NCBI GenBank assembly: GCA_021296065.1
Contig: JAGWBD010000007.1
Location: forward strand, 27,146 to 91,145
DNA length: 64,000 nucleotides
Direction: 5' to 3'
Source of the DNA: Anaerolineae bacterium
Lineage (GTDB): Bacteria > Chloroflexota > Anaerolineae > Aggregatilineales > Phototrophicaceae
Position numbers and translations under genes: made by a program. Below are positions 34,699 through 45,207 of this stretch, in pieces. How positions within the stretch are numbered: the first letter of the stretch is position 1; every line of letters starts with the position of its first letter. The notes below the pieces were generated by a model. That model saw nothing but the letters and a program-made list of their open reading frames with translations. It was not told the DNA's origin and searched no databases.

Positions 34699-37277
34699 GC
34701 CAGGGCCGGCTCGGCCACAACCTGACACTGTTGCTGTCGTTCCTGCTGCTGCTGACGGTCGTCGCCGCGCCCGCGCAGGCCCAGGGCATCACCCTGGAAG
34801 TGGCGGCCGGATTCGACAGCTTCTTCCGCGAACATCAGTGGTTCCCGATTCGGGTGCAGGCCAGCAATGCCGGCGCCGACCGCAGCGGCCGCCTGGTGGT
34901 TCGCCCGGAGACCTCCGGCAGCGCCTTCAGCAACACCTTCAGCACGGCGCTGGAGCTGCCGGCCGGCGCGCGCAAGAGCGTCTTCCTTTATGCGACCGCG
35001 CGCAGCTTCGCCGACAGCGTGCGCATTGAATACCTGGATGACGAAAACGTCGTGCTGGCCTCGCAGGAGGCGCCGCTGCGACACGTGCCGGTGGCGGACA
35101 ATTTGCACCTGCTGCCGGGCGATGCGTCGCGCGGCCGGGTGGACCTGTCGTCGCTGGCGCCTGGCGGACGGCAGGCCTGGCGCGCCGGCATGGCGCTGGA
35201 AGACCTGCCGCCACTGGCGGCGGCGCTGCAATCGGTGGACACCTTCCTCTTCAGTGACGTGGATACCGGCGCGCTCGGCAATGCGCAGCGCGAGGCGCTG
35301 GCGGCGCGGGTGCTGGCCGGCGCCCACCTCATCGTCACCGGCGGCGCGGGCTGGCAGGCGACGGCCGCCGGTCTGGGCGAGTTGCTGCCGCTGCAACCCA
35401 CCGCCAGTCTGACGACCGCGGACCTGTCGTCGCTGGCGACGCTGGCGGGCCGCATGGACCTGCTGTCCGGACGCGAGACCCTGATCGCAACGGGCAACCT
35501 GCACGCAGTCGCGCGCGTGCTGGCGGCGACGTCAACCGGTGTGCCGCTGCTGCTGCGTCGCGAGTACGGTCTGGGCACGGTGGACTATCTGGCGGCGGAC
35601 CCGCTGGTGGCGCCCCTGAGTGAATGGCCGGGTCTGGACGGTCTGTGGTTTACGCTGGCGGCCACGCGACGGTCATTGCCCGGCTGGACGCAGGGCATCA
35701 CCAATCTCGAGCGCGCCGCCAACGCCAGCGAAATCCTGCCAGGTCTGGATCTGCTGCCGGACCTGTTGCCGCTTTGCGGTTTTTTGCTTTTTTACGTCGC
35801 GTTGATCGGCCCGCTGAATTATCTCATCCTGCGCCGCATCAACCGGCGCGCCTGGGCCTGGGTGACCATTCCTGCGCTGATTTTGCTGTTCAGCGCCTTG
35901 TCCTGGACCGTGGGCATTGGCCTGCGCGGGACGAGCGCCACGCTCAGTCGTCTTGCGCTGGTGCAGGCCTGGCCGGAAAGTGAGAGCGCCCAGGTGACCG
36001 GTCTGGTCGGCGTGCTTTCGCCGCGCCGCGCCACCTATGATCTCTTGACGGCGCCGGGCAGCAGCCTGCGGCCGCTGGCGCGCGAGATCCCCGCCAATCC
36101 CTTCGCCGCGGGCATTCAGGCCCGCACGGACATTCGCCAGGCGGAAAGCTTCGATGCCCTGAACTTCAACGTCGACGCGAGTTTCATCTCCACCTTCCAT
36201 ACGACGGCGATCACGCCCGCGCCGGCGATCACTGGCGCCGCCACGCTGAGCTACCGCCAGGGCGAGCCGGACCCGCTGACCGGTGAGCCGCGCTGGCACT
36301 GGCTGCTGAGCGGCACAGTACGCAACGCCGGCGACTTTCCCCTGAGCGAGCCGGTCATTCTTGCGCGCGCCGGCAGTCAGGCGCTGCCGGGCGCCTTGCA
36401 GCCGGGAGAGAGCGCGAGCTTCGAGTTGCCGCTGGTGGCGGACAACCTGCAACCCGCCGCGCCGGCGCCGCTGGAACGCCATGGCGAACCGCAACTGACG
36501 CAACTGCGTTTCAGTCGTTTTTCGCGAGCGTTGGCATCGCGCGAACAAAGCGTGATGGACATCATGCAGGACAACTACAACAGCCGCGCCTACCGCGAGG
36601 GGCCCGGTTCCAGCGCCACTGCCCAGGAGAGGCAGCGGCGCCAGTTGTTGCTTTCGGCCGCCGCGGCCGATCCCTTCCTCTCCACCGCCCGCAGTGGTCA
36701 GGTGTTTCTCGCCGGCTGGGGCGCGATGCCCCTGCAGACGGTGCCGGGGGAGGTGCAGTGGGAAGCGAACGATGCTGCGCTCTATATCATCGCGCTGGAG
36801 GTTGAGCAGGAAATGCCGCAGGGACTGGTGCGCATAGAGGCCGACCAGTTCACCTGGGTGGCGCAGGAGCGCAACAGCCTGTCCGCCAACGTCGCGCCGG
36901 TCAACACCGACTACCAGCCGGGGGACCAGGTGGTCTTCCGCTTCACGCCTCTGCCGCTGGCACAGCTGGCGCAGGTCGAGGCCCTGCACGTCACCCTCAA
37001 TCTGCGCAATACGGGGCCCGACGAAATTCCTCTGGAGCTGTGGGACTGGCAGGACTCAAGCTGGCGACCGGTCACCCTGAGGCGTCCGCGCGCGCGCAGC
37101 ACGACGCGCACTGTTGCCCTGGCGCATCCCCAGGCCCTGCTGGGCGCGCAGAACAGCGTGCTGCTGCGTCTGGTTGCGGAAGAGATCGGTGGCGCGCTGC
37201 GGGTGGAACGCCTCGCGATCGAGCAGCAGGGTTATCTCAGGTATACTGACGACAGAGCGACGGTGGCCGACGCATGA
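34695..37277 (+). CDS. Large exported membrane-anchored protein of the MoxR/VWA operon
   Basis: 860 aa starting at GTG, which overlaps the previous stop (GTGA). Residues 1-29 are a signal peptide (LTVVAAPAQAQG). A long beta-rich extracellular part follows, including a DUF4350/GATase-like region near 175-300 (HLIVTGGAGWQATAAGLGEL). Two transmembrane helices lie near 355-410 (GFLLFYVALIGPLNYLIL and TIPALILLFSALSWTVGI). A second, Gln-rich extracellular region ends the protein. The family is not one I can name, but this architecture recurs next to ABC, MoxR and VWA genes. Confidence 0.7.
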   Translation: MSQGRLGHNLTLLLSFLLLLTVVAAPAQAQGITLEVAAGFDSFFREHQWFPIRVQASNAGADRSGRLVVRPETSGSAFSNTFSTALELPAGARKSVFLYATARSFADSVRIEYLDDENVVLASQEAPLRHVPVADNLHLLPGDASRGRVDLSSLAPGGRQAWRAGMALEDLPPLAAALQSVDTFLFSDVDTGALGNAQREALAARVLAGAHLIVTGGAGWQATAAGLGELLPLQPTASLTTADLSSLATLAGRMDLLSGRETLIATGNLHAVARVLAATSTGVPLLLRREYGLGTVDYLAADPLVAPLSEWPGLDGLWFTLAATRRSLPGWTQGITNLERAANASEILPGLDLLPDLLPLCGFLLFYVALIGPLNYLILRRINRRAWAWVTIPALILLFSALSWTVGIGLRGTSATLSRLALVQAWPESESAQVTGLVGVLSPRRATYDLLTAPGSSLRPLAREIPANPFAAGIQARTDIRQAESFDALNFNVDASFISTFHTTAITPAPAITGAATLSYRQGEPDPLTGEPRWHWLLSGTVRNAGDFPLSEPVILARAGSQALPGALQPGESASFELPLVADNLQPAAPAPLERHGEPQLTQLRFSRFSRALASREQSVMDIMQDNYNSRAYREGPGSSATAQERQRRQLLLSAAAADPFLSTARSGQVFLAGWGAMPLQTVPGEVQWEANDAALYIIALEVEQEMPQGLVRIEADQFTWVAQERNSLSANVAPVNTDYQPGDQVVFRFTPLPLAQLAQVEALHVTLNLRNTGPDEIPLELWDWQDSSWRPVTLRRPRARSTTRTVALAHPQALLGAQNSVLLRLVAEEIGGALRVERLAIEQQGYLRYTDDRATVADA

Positions 37278-38230
37278 GCCTCATCATCGAAACCAGCGAA
37301 CTGGTCAAGCGCTACGCGCGCTTCACTGCGGTCAGCGGGTTGTCACTGGCCGTGCCGGAGGGCGCGATCTACGGTTTCGTGGGCCCCAACGGCGCCGGCA
37401 AAACGACCACCATGCGCGTACTGACCACCCTGACGCGTCCGACTGAGGGAGAGGCCCGCGTGGCCGGCTATTCGGTCACTGCGCATCCGCGCGCGGTGCG
37501 CCGCTCCATCGGCTACATGCCGGATGAGTTCGGCGTTTACGACGACATGCGCGTCTGGGAATATCTGGACTTTTTCGCCGCCTGTTACGACATCCCCGAG
37601 AGCGAGCGCCGCCGCCTGATCGACGATCTGCTCGAACTGGTAGACCTGACCCACCGCCGCGAGGACATGGTGGACAAGCTCAGCCGCGGCATGAAGCAAC
37701 GACTGTCGCTGGCGCGCACCCTCGCCCATGACCCCGAGGTCCTGATTCTGCATGAACCGGCCGCGGGCCTGGACCCGCGCGCCCGCGTCGAGATTCGCGA
37801 ACTGCTGGTCGAACTGGCGTCCATGGGCAAGAGCATTTTCTTTTCATCGCACATCCTGGCGGACGTCAGCGAGATCTGCACGCACATCGGCATCATTGAG
37901 GCCGGTCAGATGGTGATTCAGGGCAGCGTGGCGGAGATGCGCGCGCAGTTGACGCCCTGGCGCGAAATCGTGGTGACCCTGGCCGCGAGCGATACGCTGG
38001 CTGAGGCGCGTCGTTTGCTGGAAAGCATGCCCCAGGTGCTGGAGACCCGCCCGCTGGAGCCACGTGACGAGTGGGCGCGCCTGGCCGTCCATTTTGACGG
38101 CGACGACGCCGGCGTGGCAGGTCTTAACCGCGCCCTGGCCCTGGCCGACATTGGCGTTCTCGGCTTCCAGGAAGAGACAAAGGACCTTGAATCGCTCTTC
38201 ATGAACGTGACCCGGGGCGTCGTCAGTTGA
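37274..38230 (+). CDS. ABC transporter ATP-binding protein (ABC-2 exporter class)
   Basis: 318 aa ABC ATPase. Walker A is FVGPNGAGKTTTMRVLTTL, the signature is KLSRGMKQRLSLARTL and Walker B is VLILHEPAAGLDPRARVE. Here the usual Asp of Walker B (LDEP) is His (LHEP), which is notable. The C-terminal domain (ITLAA..EARRLLESMP) is typical of ABC-2-type export ATPases. It pairs with the permease encoded next door. The ATG overlaps the previous stop by four bases. Confidence 0.93.
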   Translation: MSLIIETSELVKRYARFTAVSGLSLAVPEGAIYGFVGPNGAGKTTTMRVLTTLTRPTEGEARVAGYSVTAHPRAVRRSIGYMPDEFGVYDDMRVWEYLDFFAACYDIPESERRRLIDDLLELVDLTHRREDMVDKLSRGMKQRLSLARTLAHDPEVLILHEPAAGLDPRARVEIRELLVELASMGKSIFFSSHILADVSEICTHIGIIEAGQMVIQGSVAEMRAQLTPWREIVVTLAASDTLAEARRLLESMPQVLETRPLEPRDEWARLAVHFDGDDAGVAGLNRALALADIGVLGFQEETKDLESLFMNVTRGVVS

Positions 38231-38232
38231 GC

Positions 38233-39585
38233 ATGACTGCAGGCAGCGTCCAGCTGATTGACGAAGCCGAGGAGCTGCTGGAGCCACGCGAGCGGGCCCT
38301 GTTGCGCATCGCGCGCGTGCTGCTCGGTGGCGCCCTGGCCAACGGCGCGGCCCTGGCCCTGTTGCTGTTGCTGGCGTTGGTGGGCGGGATACGGCTGTTG
38401 CCGGGTTACTTCGCCACCGCGCAAGGGCTTCTGGCCGGCGGCGTGCCGCTGGCGCCGGACACCGCCATGGCCGTGGTCATGCTGTTGCTGCTGGCCAACG
38501 CCGGCCTGCTGCTGGTGCTTATGACGGGCGTGCTGGCGCGCGAGTTCTGGGCCCTGCCGGGCCTGGGGCTGCTGCTGCTGGTCAACCTGGCCGGGCTGCT
38601 GACGGCTGGCCTGAGCCTGGCGGTGGTGACCCTGGTGCCGGGCGCCTGGGCGCTGGCGCTGAGCCTGCGCGAGGCGCGCAGCTTCCGCATCAACCCGGTG
38701 ATGCGGAAGGAATTCCGCGGACGTATGCGCGGGCCGCGCTCCTTCATCGTACTGTCGGTCTTCCTCGGTCTGATGAGCGCTTTTACGGCGATGCTCTATC
38801 TCGTCTTCAGCTCGGGCACGGTGCAGGGCACGGGCTCGGCCGCCGTCGGTGCGATCGGCCGCGTGCTGTTCATCGGCCTGGTGAGCATCGAACTGCTGCT
38901 GGTGCTATTCATCGCACCGGCCTTCACGGCCGGCGCCATCACCGGCGAACGCGAATTCGGCACCTGGGACCTGTTGCAGACCACCTTGCTGGTGCGGCCG
39001 GCGCTGGTCATCGGGAAACTGGAATCGGCGCTGGGTTACATACTGCTGCTGCTGTTTTCCTCCATCCCGCTGCAGAGCATCGCCTTCCTCTTTGGCGGCG
39101 TGACGTTGACGGAACTGGTCGTTTCCTTTGCGGTCCTGTCGGTGACGGCCATCGCGCTGGGCACACTGGGCATCTACTTTTCGGCCCACACTGCGCGCAC
39201 CCTGACCGCCAGCATGCGCGCCTACACGGTGGCCCTCGGGCTGCTGTTTGGCATCCCCCTGCTGCTCAACCTGCCGCTGTTCAACGCCTTCGTGAACGCT
39301 GCGTCCGGCTTTGGCTCCGGCATCAGCGGGTCGCCGGTGCTGGAAGCGATCTTCGTTTACTTCGGCTTCCTGCTGGTCAGCCTGAACCCGGTGGCCACCG
39401 CCCTGGTGACCCAGCAACTTCTGGCGGACCGCAACGTTGCCGGCCTGTGGACGCTGGTACTCAGCAGCGATGGCAGCACCATCCCGCTGGTCTCGCCCTG
39501 GATCAGCCTGGTGGTCTTCTATCTCCTGTTTTCCACGATACTGGTGGCGCTGGCCGTGCGTCGCATGCGCAAGGTCGAGGTCTGA
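38233..39585 (+). CDS. ABC-2-type transporter permease
   Basis: 450 aa with about 10-12 hydrophobic segments. The ATG at 38233 lies two bases after the ATPase stop; a TTG overlapping that stop (38227) is an alternative. A cytoplasmic segment near residues 150-170 (INPVMRKEFRGRMRGPRSF) precedes a long transmembrane block (LVFSSGTVQGTGSAAVGAIG and so on). Segment TAGAITGEREFGTWDLLQTT is the conserved ABC-2 permease loop. Together with the ATPase it probably exports or moves lipids, polymers or proteins of the envelope. Confidence 0.87.
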   Translation: MTAGSVQLIDEAEELLEPRERALLRIARVLLGGALANGAALALLLLLALVGGIRLLPGYFATAQGLLAGGVPLAPDTAMAVVMLLLLANAGLLLVLMTGVLAREFWALPGLGLLLLVNLAGLLTAGLSLAVVTLVPGAWALALSLREARSFRINPVMRKEFRGRMRGPRSFIVLSVFLGLMSAFTAMLYLVFSSGTVQGTGSAAVGAIGRVLFIGLVSIELLLVLFIAPAFTAGAITGEREFGTWDLLQTTLLVRPALVIGKLESALGYILLLLFSSIPLQSIAFLFGGVTLTELVVSFAVLSVTAIALGTLGIYFSAHTARTLTASMRAYTVALGLLFGIPLLLNLPLFNAFVNAASGFGSGISGSPVLEAIFVYFGFLLVSLNPVATALVTQQLLADRNVAGLWTLVLSSDGSTIPLVSPWISLVVFYLLFSTILVALAVRRMRKVEV

Positions 39586-41372
39586 TGGCCAGCCTCGCGG
39601 CTGGCCCTGCCGGCGACGACCCGCGCGCGACCCTGACGACCCTGTTGCGGCGCTGGGAGCGACGCCAGCGCTGGCAACGCACCTGGCTCGGCTTGCCGCG
39701 CAGCCTGCTGCCGGGGCTCGCGCTCGGGCTTGCCCTGCTGCTGTGGTCGCGTTTGCGATTTGGCACGCCCGTGGAAAGCCTGTTGCCGGCCATGGCGGTG
39801 TTGGCCGGCGCGGGTCTCTTGCTGTTGCTGGCGCGAGTCTGGCTGCCGGCGCGCCCGACGCTGAAGCTGGCGCGCAAGTTTGAACAGGAGTTTGGACTCA
39901 GCGAGCGTCTCTCCACAGCGCTGGAGTTGCTGGAAGGGCGCATTCACGGCGGCGCCCAGTTGACAGCGCTGCAGATCGCCGATGCCCGCAGCCGCGCCGG
40001 TGGCGTGGACGTCGCCAGTCAATTGCCGCTGCGCAGCGACAGGCGCGCCTGGGCCCTGCTGGCGCTGAGCCTGCTGGCCGTCGGCCTGACGACGCGTTTG
40101 CCCGCGCCGGCCGTCCTGACGGACGCCCAGGAACAGGCGCAGGAAGCCGCCATCGACGAGGCGGCCGCGGCCGTCGAGCGAATCAGCGAGGACCTGGAGA
40201 GCGACAGCGCCTTGCCCGAGGCATTGCGTCAGCAGCTGCAACGTGAACTGGAACGCAGCGGCGCCCTGCTGGACCAGCAGGCCCTGTCGCCAGAAGAAGC
40301 CTTTGCGGCGCTGAGCGAGAGCGCGGAGCAATTTGAGCAGCAGGCGCTGTCGCTGGAGGAGAGCATTCAGCAGCAAATGCAGGCGCTGGCAAACGCGCAG
40401 CAGGCCACCGGTGAGCAACTTGACGCCGCCCTGCAGCAACTCGAGAACGCGAGTTCGCTGCCGCCTGGCGATGACGTCGCCGGCCGCCTGGAGCAGGCCG
40501 CCGCTGCCCTGGAGGAGAGCAATCCGGAACTTGCGGCGGCCATTCGGGAGGCCTTGCAGGCCCTGCGCGACAGTCAATTACAGAACGCGGCCAGCGGCGC
40601 GGGTCTGGCCCGACAAATGCTGGCGCAACAACGGCAACAACTCGCGCGCGCGCAGGACTCACAGCAGCGATTGCGGGCGGCATCCGACCAGTTGCGTGAC
40701 AGCGCCAGTCAGATTGCGCAACGATCGCAGGCGCGCCCGCTTGTGAGCCAGGAGCGCATGCAGCAGCAGCCCGGCACAGGCGCGCCGCCGCAGGCCGGCG
40801 ACCTTTCGATGCAGGGTCAGCCGCAGGAGGGGAGTGGCGATCAATCGGGTGAGAACGCCGAAGCCGGCAATTTGCCAGGCGGCAATGCCCAGGCCGGCCA
40901 GGGGGAAGAGGCGCAGTCCGGTTCGCAGCAGGGCGGTCAACCCGGTGGCGAGCAGACGGGTCAGGGCCAGAATACCAGTGAGCAGGAGAGGCCCGGCCTC
41001 GGCGGCCAGGCCGGCGATGCCCCCGGTGGCGCGGGCATGGAAGAGAGCTTCGCAGGTGTGGAGAGCGCGCCGCCGGCCCAGGGGAACGACCCCGACGGTC
41101 TGGGACAGCGCGAATTTGCGCCGGTGTATGCGCCGCGGCGCATAGGCTCCAGCCAGGGGCCGGAACTCTTCCTGGAGAATGACCCCGGCGACTCGCCCCT
41201 GCTGGAAGGCGATTTTGCGCCCAACCCCTCCGGCGAGGCGCTGGTGCCCTGGAACGAGATTTACGGCGACTATCTGGACGCGGCCAGCCGGGCGCTGGAA
41301 AGCGATTACATCCCGCTGGGCCTGCGCGACGTGGTGCACGACTATTTCAGCGCGCTGGAACCGGGGCGCTAG
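39585..41372 (+). CDS. Membrane protein with coiled-coil and low-complexity tail (DUF4175-like)
   Basis: 595 aa. The ATG overlaps the permease stop by one base. Three hydrophobic segments lie before residue 180 (LPGLALGLALLLWSRL, AVLAGAGLLLLLARVWL and WALLALSLLAVGLTT). Residues about 185-390 are predicted coiled coil, rich in Gln, Ala and Glu. Residues 390-500 are Gly/Gln/Asn low complexity. The C-terminus has a conserved-looking block (PLLEGDFAPNPSGEALVPWN, then RDVVHDYFSALEP). DUF4175-type proteins occur in MoxR/VWA operons, but their function is unknown. Confidence 0.68.
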   Translation: MASLAAGPAGDDPRATLTTLLRRWERRQRWQRTWLGLPRSLLPGLALGLALLLWSRLRFGTPVESLLPAMAVLAGAGLLLLLARVWLPARPTLKLARKFEQEFGLSERLSTALELLEGRIHGGAQLTALQIADARSRAGGVDVASQLPLRSDRRAWALLALSLLAVGLTTRLPAPAVLTDAQEQAQEAAIDEAAAAVERISEDLESDSALPEALRQQLQRELERSGALLDQQALSPEEAFAALSESAEQFEQQALSLEESIQQQMQALANAQQATGEQLDAALQQLENASSLPPGDDVAGRLEQAAAALEESNPELAAAIREALQALRDSQLQNAASGAGLARQMLAQQRQQLARAQDSQQRLRAASDQLRDSASQIAQRSQARPLVSQERMQQQPGTGAPPQAGDLSMQGQPQEGSGDQSGENAEAGNLPGGNAQAGQGEEAQSGSQQGGQPGGEQTGQGQNTSEQERPGLGGQAGDAPGGAGMEESFAGVESAPPAQGNDPDGLGQREFAPVYAPRRIGSSQGPELFLENDPGDSPLLEGDFAPNPSGEALVPWNEIYGDYLDAASRALESDYIPLGLRDVVHDYFSALEPGR

Positions 41373-41395
41373 CGCGCGACAAAAAGGGAGCGGAC

Positions 41396-42385
<990 letters not shown>

Positions 42386-42395
42386 CGGGTCGCGT

Positions 42396-43298
42396 ATGGC
42401 TGAAGCACGCGTATTTGACGAACGCACCCTGCGTCGCCTGGAGCAGGTCATGCTCTGGTCGCAACGCGCCCGCGCCGGGGCCATGAAGGGCGAGCGGCGC
42501 TCGATCCGGCGCGGCACCAGCATCGAGTTCGCCGACTACCGCGACTATGCCTACGGCGACGATCTGCGCCGCCTGGACTGGAACGTATACGCCCGCCTGC
42601 AGCGGCCCTACATCAAGCTGCTGGAGGATGAGGAAGACCTCGCGCTGCACATTTTCATCGACGCCTCGGTCAGTATGGACTGGCCCACAGGCGAGGCCGA
42701 CGGGGACCTGAACAAGTTCCGCCATGCACAGCGCCTTGCAGCCGGGCTGGCCTGGTGCGCCCTGGCCAGCAACGACCGCACGCAGCTGCATGGCGTCAGC
42801 GCTGCGGGCAGCGCGACCTTCGGCCCGCATCGCGGACGGGGCCACAACCTGCGCCTGCTGGATTTCATCGCGGGCCTGCAACCGGCGGGCGAGGTGGACC
42901 TGGACCTCGCCCTGCGCGAGCAGGCCCTGCGTGGCGCCCGTCCGGGCCTCTTCGTGCTCATCAGCGACATGTACACCCCTGACAATTTGACCAATGCGCT
43001 CAACGAACTGGCCGCGGCGGGTCACGAACTGCTGCTGCTGCATCTGCTCTCGCCGGAGGAACTGGAACCGCCCCTGGCCGGCGATCTGCGTCTGATCGAC
43101 GTTGAGAGCGGCGGCATGCGCGAGGTGAGCGTCGACTCGAACCTGCGCGAGCGTTACGCCCAGCGGCTCGACGCCTGGCGCGCGCAACTGCGGCGCACGC
43201 TGCTGCAGCGCGGCGGCCACTATCTCTTTGTCAACACGGAAACGCCCTGGGAGCGGGTCATCCTGCGCGACCTGCGCGGCCTGGGCATCATTCGTTGA
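42396..43298 (+). CDS. DUF58 domain protein
   Basis: 300 aa starting at the ATG at 42396, ten bases after the MoxR stop. The signature segment is GTSIEFADYRDYAYGDDLRR with the following LDWNVYARLQ. A VWA-like fold comes next with the partial MIDAS IFIDASVSMDWP. DUF58 proteins partner MoxR ATPases; with the following two VWA proteins they make the standard MoxR set. There is no transmembrane segment, so it is cytoplasmic. Confidence 0.93.
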   Translation: MAEARVFDERTLRRLEQVMLWSQRARAGAMKGERRSIRRGTSIEFADYRDYAYGDDLRRLDWNVYARLQRPYIKLLEDEEDLALHIFIDASVSMDWPTGEADGDLNKFRHAQRLAAGLAWCALASNDRTQLHGVSAAGSATFGPHRGRGHNLRLLDFIAGLQPAGEVDLDLALREQALRGARPGLFVLISDMYTPDNLTNALNELAAAGHELLLLHLLSPEELEPPLAGDLRLIDVESGGMREVSVDSNLRERYAQRLDAWRAQLRRTLLQRGGHYLFVNTETPWERVILRDLRGLGIIR

Positions 43299-43317
43299 GC
43301 GGGAAAGTCACCGTCGC

Positions 43318-45207
43318 ATGCAACTGCTGACGCCGCTGGCGCTGGCCGGCGCGCTGCTGGCCCTGCCGATTCTTCTGCTCTACATGCTGCGCCTGCGTCG
43401 CCAGGAGCTGGAAGTGCCCAGCATCATGCTCTGGCAGCAACTGCTGCAGGATACCGAGGCCAACACCCCCTGGCAGCGTTTGCGGCGCAACCTGTTGCTG
43501 CTCTTGCAACTCCTGATTCTGGCGGCACTGGTGCTGGCGCTGGCGCGGCCCTTCATCACGGTGCCGGCGGCCGGCAGCGGCCAAATCGTGCTGCTGCTGG
43601 ATGCCTCGGCCAGCATGAACGCCAGCGACGTGGAGGCCGGCACGCGCTTCCGCGCCGCGCAGGACGAGGCGCGCGCGGCCGTCTCCGCCCTCGGCGCCAA
43701 TGACCGCGTGACGCTCATCCGCGTTGCGGAGCAGCCGCAATTGCTGCTGGCGGCCAGCAACGACCGTCTCGCCCTGCAGGCCGCCATCGACAGCGCCCGG
43801 CCGGGCATGGGCAGCGCGGACTGGCCCGCGGCCCTCACGCTGGCGCTGGGCGGCATGGCCCAGGCCGATGACTTCAGCCTCGTCATCATCAGCGATGGCG
43901 GACTGGGCGACCCGACGCTGTTGCCGGAGTTGCCGGACAAGGTGACCTGGCTGCCGGTCGGCAACGCCAGTGACAATCTGGCGATCACGGCGCTGGCCAC
44001 GCGTCGCCGCGCGGGGCAACCGGCGCAGCTTTTCACAAGGGTCACCAACTATGGCGCGCGCGACTCCGAGGTGGTCTTGAGCCTCAAGGTGGATGGCGAG
44101 CTGGTCGCCTCGGCCTATCACGAGGTGCAGGCCGGTGCGGACCTGCCGCTGGTTGTCGACGCCCTGCCCGCAAGCTTCCGCGAGATTGAGGCCAGCCTGA
44201 CCATCCCCGTGGCCTCGCAGATACCCGATCACCTCGAACTGGACAACCGCGCCTGGGCGCTGGTCGAGGGCGGCAGCGGCAGTCGCGTCCTGCTCTTCTC
44301 GCCCGGCAACCGCTTCATAGAGGAAGTACTGCGTAGCCTGCCTGGGGTCGATGCCTTTCGCGGCGACCTGTCGGCCGGACTGCCGCGCGAAGCCTATGAC
44401 CTGACCATCCTCGATCGCTGGCAACCGGAGCAACTGCCGGCGGGCGACCTGCTGTTCATCAACCCGCAAAGGGACAATGCGCTCTTCACCGTGGGCGAGG
44501 AACGGGAATTCGCGCTGGACATTCGCGTGACGCCGGGTGACGCGCGCACCCGTTTCGTCGATCTCGACGACGTCAGCGTGCAACGCTGGACGCCGGTCGA
44601 CGCGCCCTGGGCGCAGACCCTGGTTGAGGCCGATGGCAGCCCCCTGTTGCTGGCCGGGGAAGTGGACGGGCGCCAGGTGGCCATCTTCACCTTTGACGTG
44701 CATCGCAGCGATCTCGCGCTACAGATCGCCTGGCCGGTGCTGATGGCCAACCTGCTGGACTGGTTTGCGCCGCCCGGCCTGTTGAGCGCGCGCGCCAGCA
44801 TGGCCGTGGGCGACGCCCTGCAGTTGCGACCGCCGCCGGATGCGGAGGGCCTGCGCGTGCGCCTGCCGGACGGAACGCTGCAGGAACTGTCGCTGGCGCG
44901 GCGTCCGCTGCTCTTCGCCGAAACGCAGCAGCCGGGCATCTACACGATTGAGGTGCTGGAGGGCGGCGCGGTGACGCGCAGCCAGTCCTTCGCCGTCAAC
45001 CTCTTTGACCCCGCCGAAAGCGACATTTTGCCGCGCGAAATGCTCTTTTTCGGCCAGTCCGCCCTGGCGCCCGGCGCGCGCGAGGAACAGGGCCAACTGG
45101 AGTTCTGGTCCTGGGTGGCCTTGCTGGCCTTGCTGGTCCTGCTACTGGAGTGGGTCGTGTATCAGCGCCGCCGCGCCGGCCTGACGCTGCGACCGCGACG
45201 CACGTGA
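43318..45207 (+). CDS. BatA-like VWA-domain membrane protein
   Basis: 629 aa. The N-terminal BatA-type domain begins MQLLTPLALAGALLALPILL, has a second transmembrane segment near residue 60 (LLLLLQLLILAALVLAL) and a VWA domain with MIDAS LLLDASASMNASD near 95. The middle is beta-rich. A last transmembrane helix is near the C-terminus (SWVALLALLVLLLEWVVYQ). The ATG is 19 bases after the DUF58 stop. BatA-like proteins are activated by MoxR and support envelope integrity; the job here is inferred. Confidence 0.9.
   Translation: MQLLTPLALAGALLALPILLLYMLRLRRQELEVPSIMLWQQLLQDTEANTPWQRLRRNLLLLLQLLILAALVLALARPFITVPAAGSGQIVLLLDASASMNASDVEAGTRFRAAQDEARAAVSALGANDRVTLIRVAEQPQLLLAASNDRLALQAAIDSARPGMGSADWPAALTLALGGMAQADDFSLVIISDGGLGDPTLLPELPDKVTWLPVGNASDNLAITALATRRRAGQPAQLFTRVTNYGARDSEVVLSLKVDGELVASAYHEVQAGADLPLVVDALPASFREIEASLTIPVASQIPDHLELDNRAWALVEGGSGSRVLLFSPGNRFIEEVLRSLPGVDAFRGDLSAGLPREAYDLTILDRWQPEQLPAGDLLFINPQRDNALFTVGEEREFALDIRVTPGDARTRFVDLDDVSVQRWTPVDAPWAQTLVEADGSPLLLAGEVDGRQVAIFTFDVHRSDLALQIAWPVLMANLLDWFAPPGLLSARASMAVGDALQLRPPPDAEGLRVRLPDGTLQELSLARRPLLFAETQQPGIYTIEVLEGGAVTRSQSFAVNLFDPAESDILPREMLFFGQSALAPGAREEQGQLEFWSWVALLALLVLLLEWVVYQRRRAGLTLRPRRT

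Noticed and set aside
40800..41050. Repetitive Gly/Gln-coding stretch considered as a DNA repeat
   Set aside because: It is low-complexity protein coding sequence in one frame, not a repeated DNA unit.
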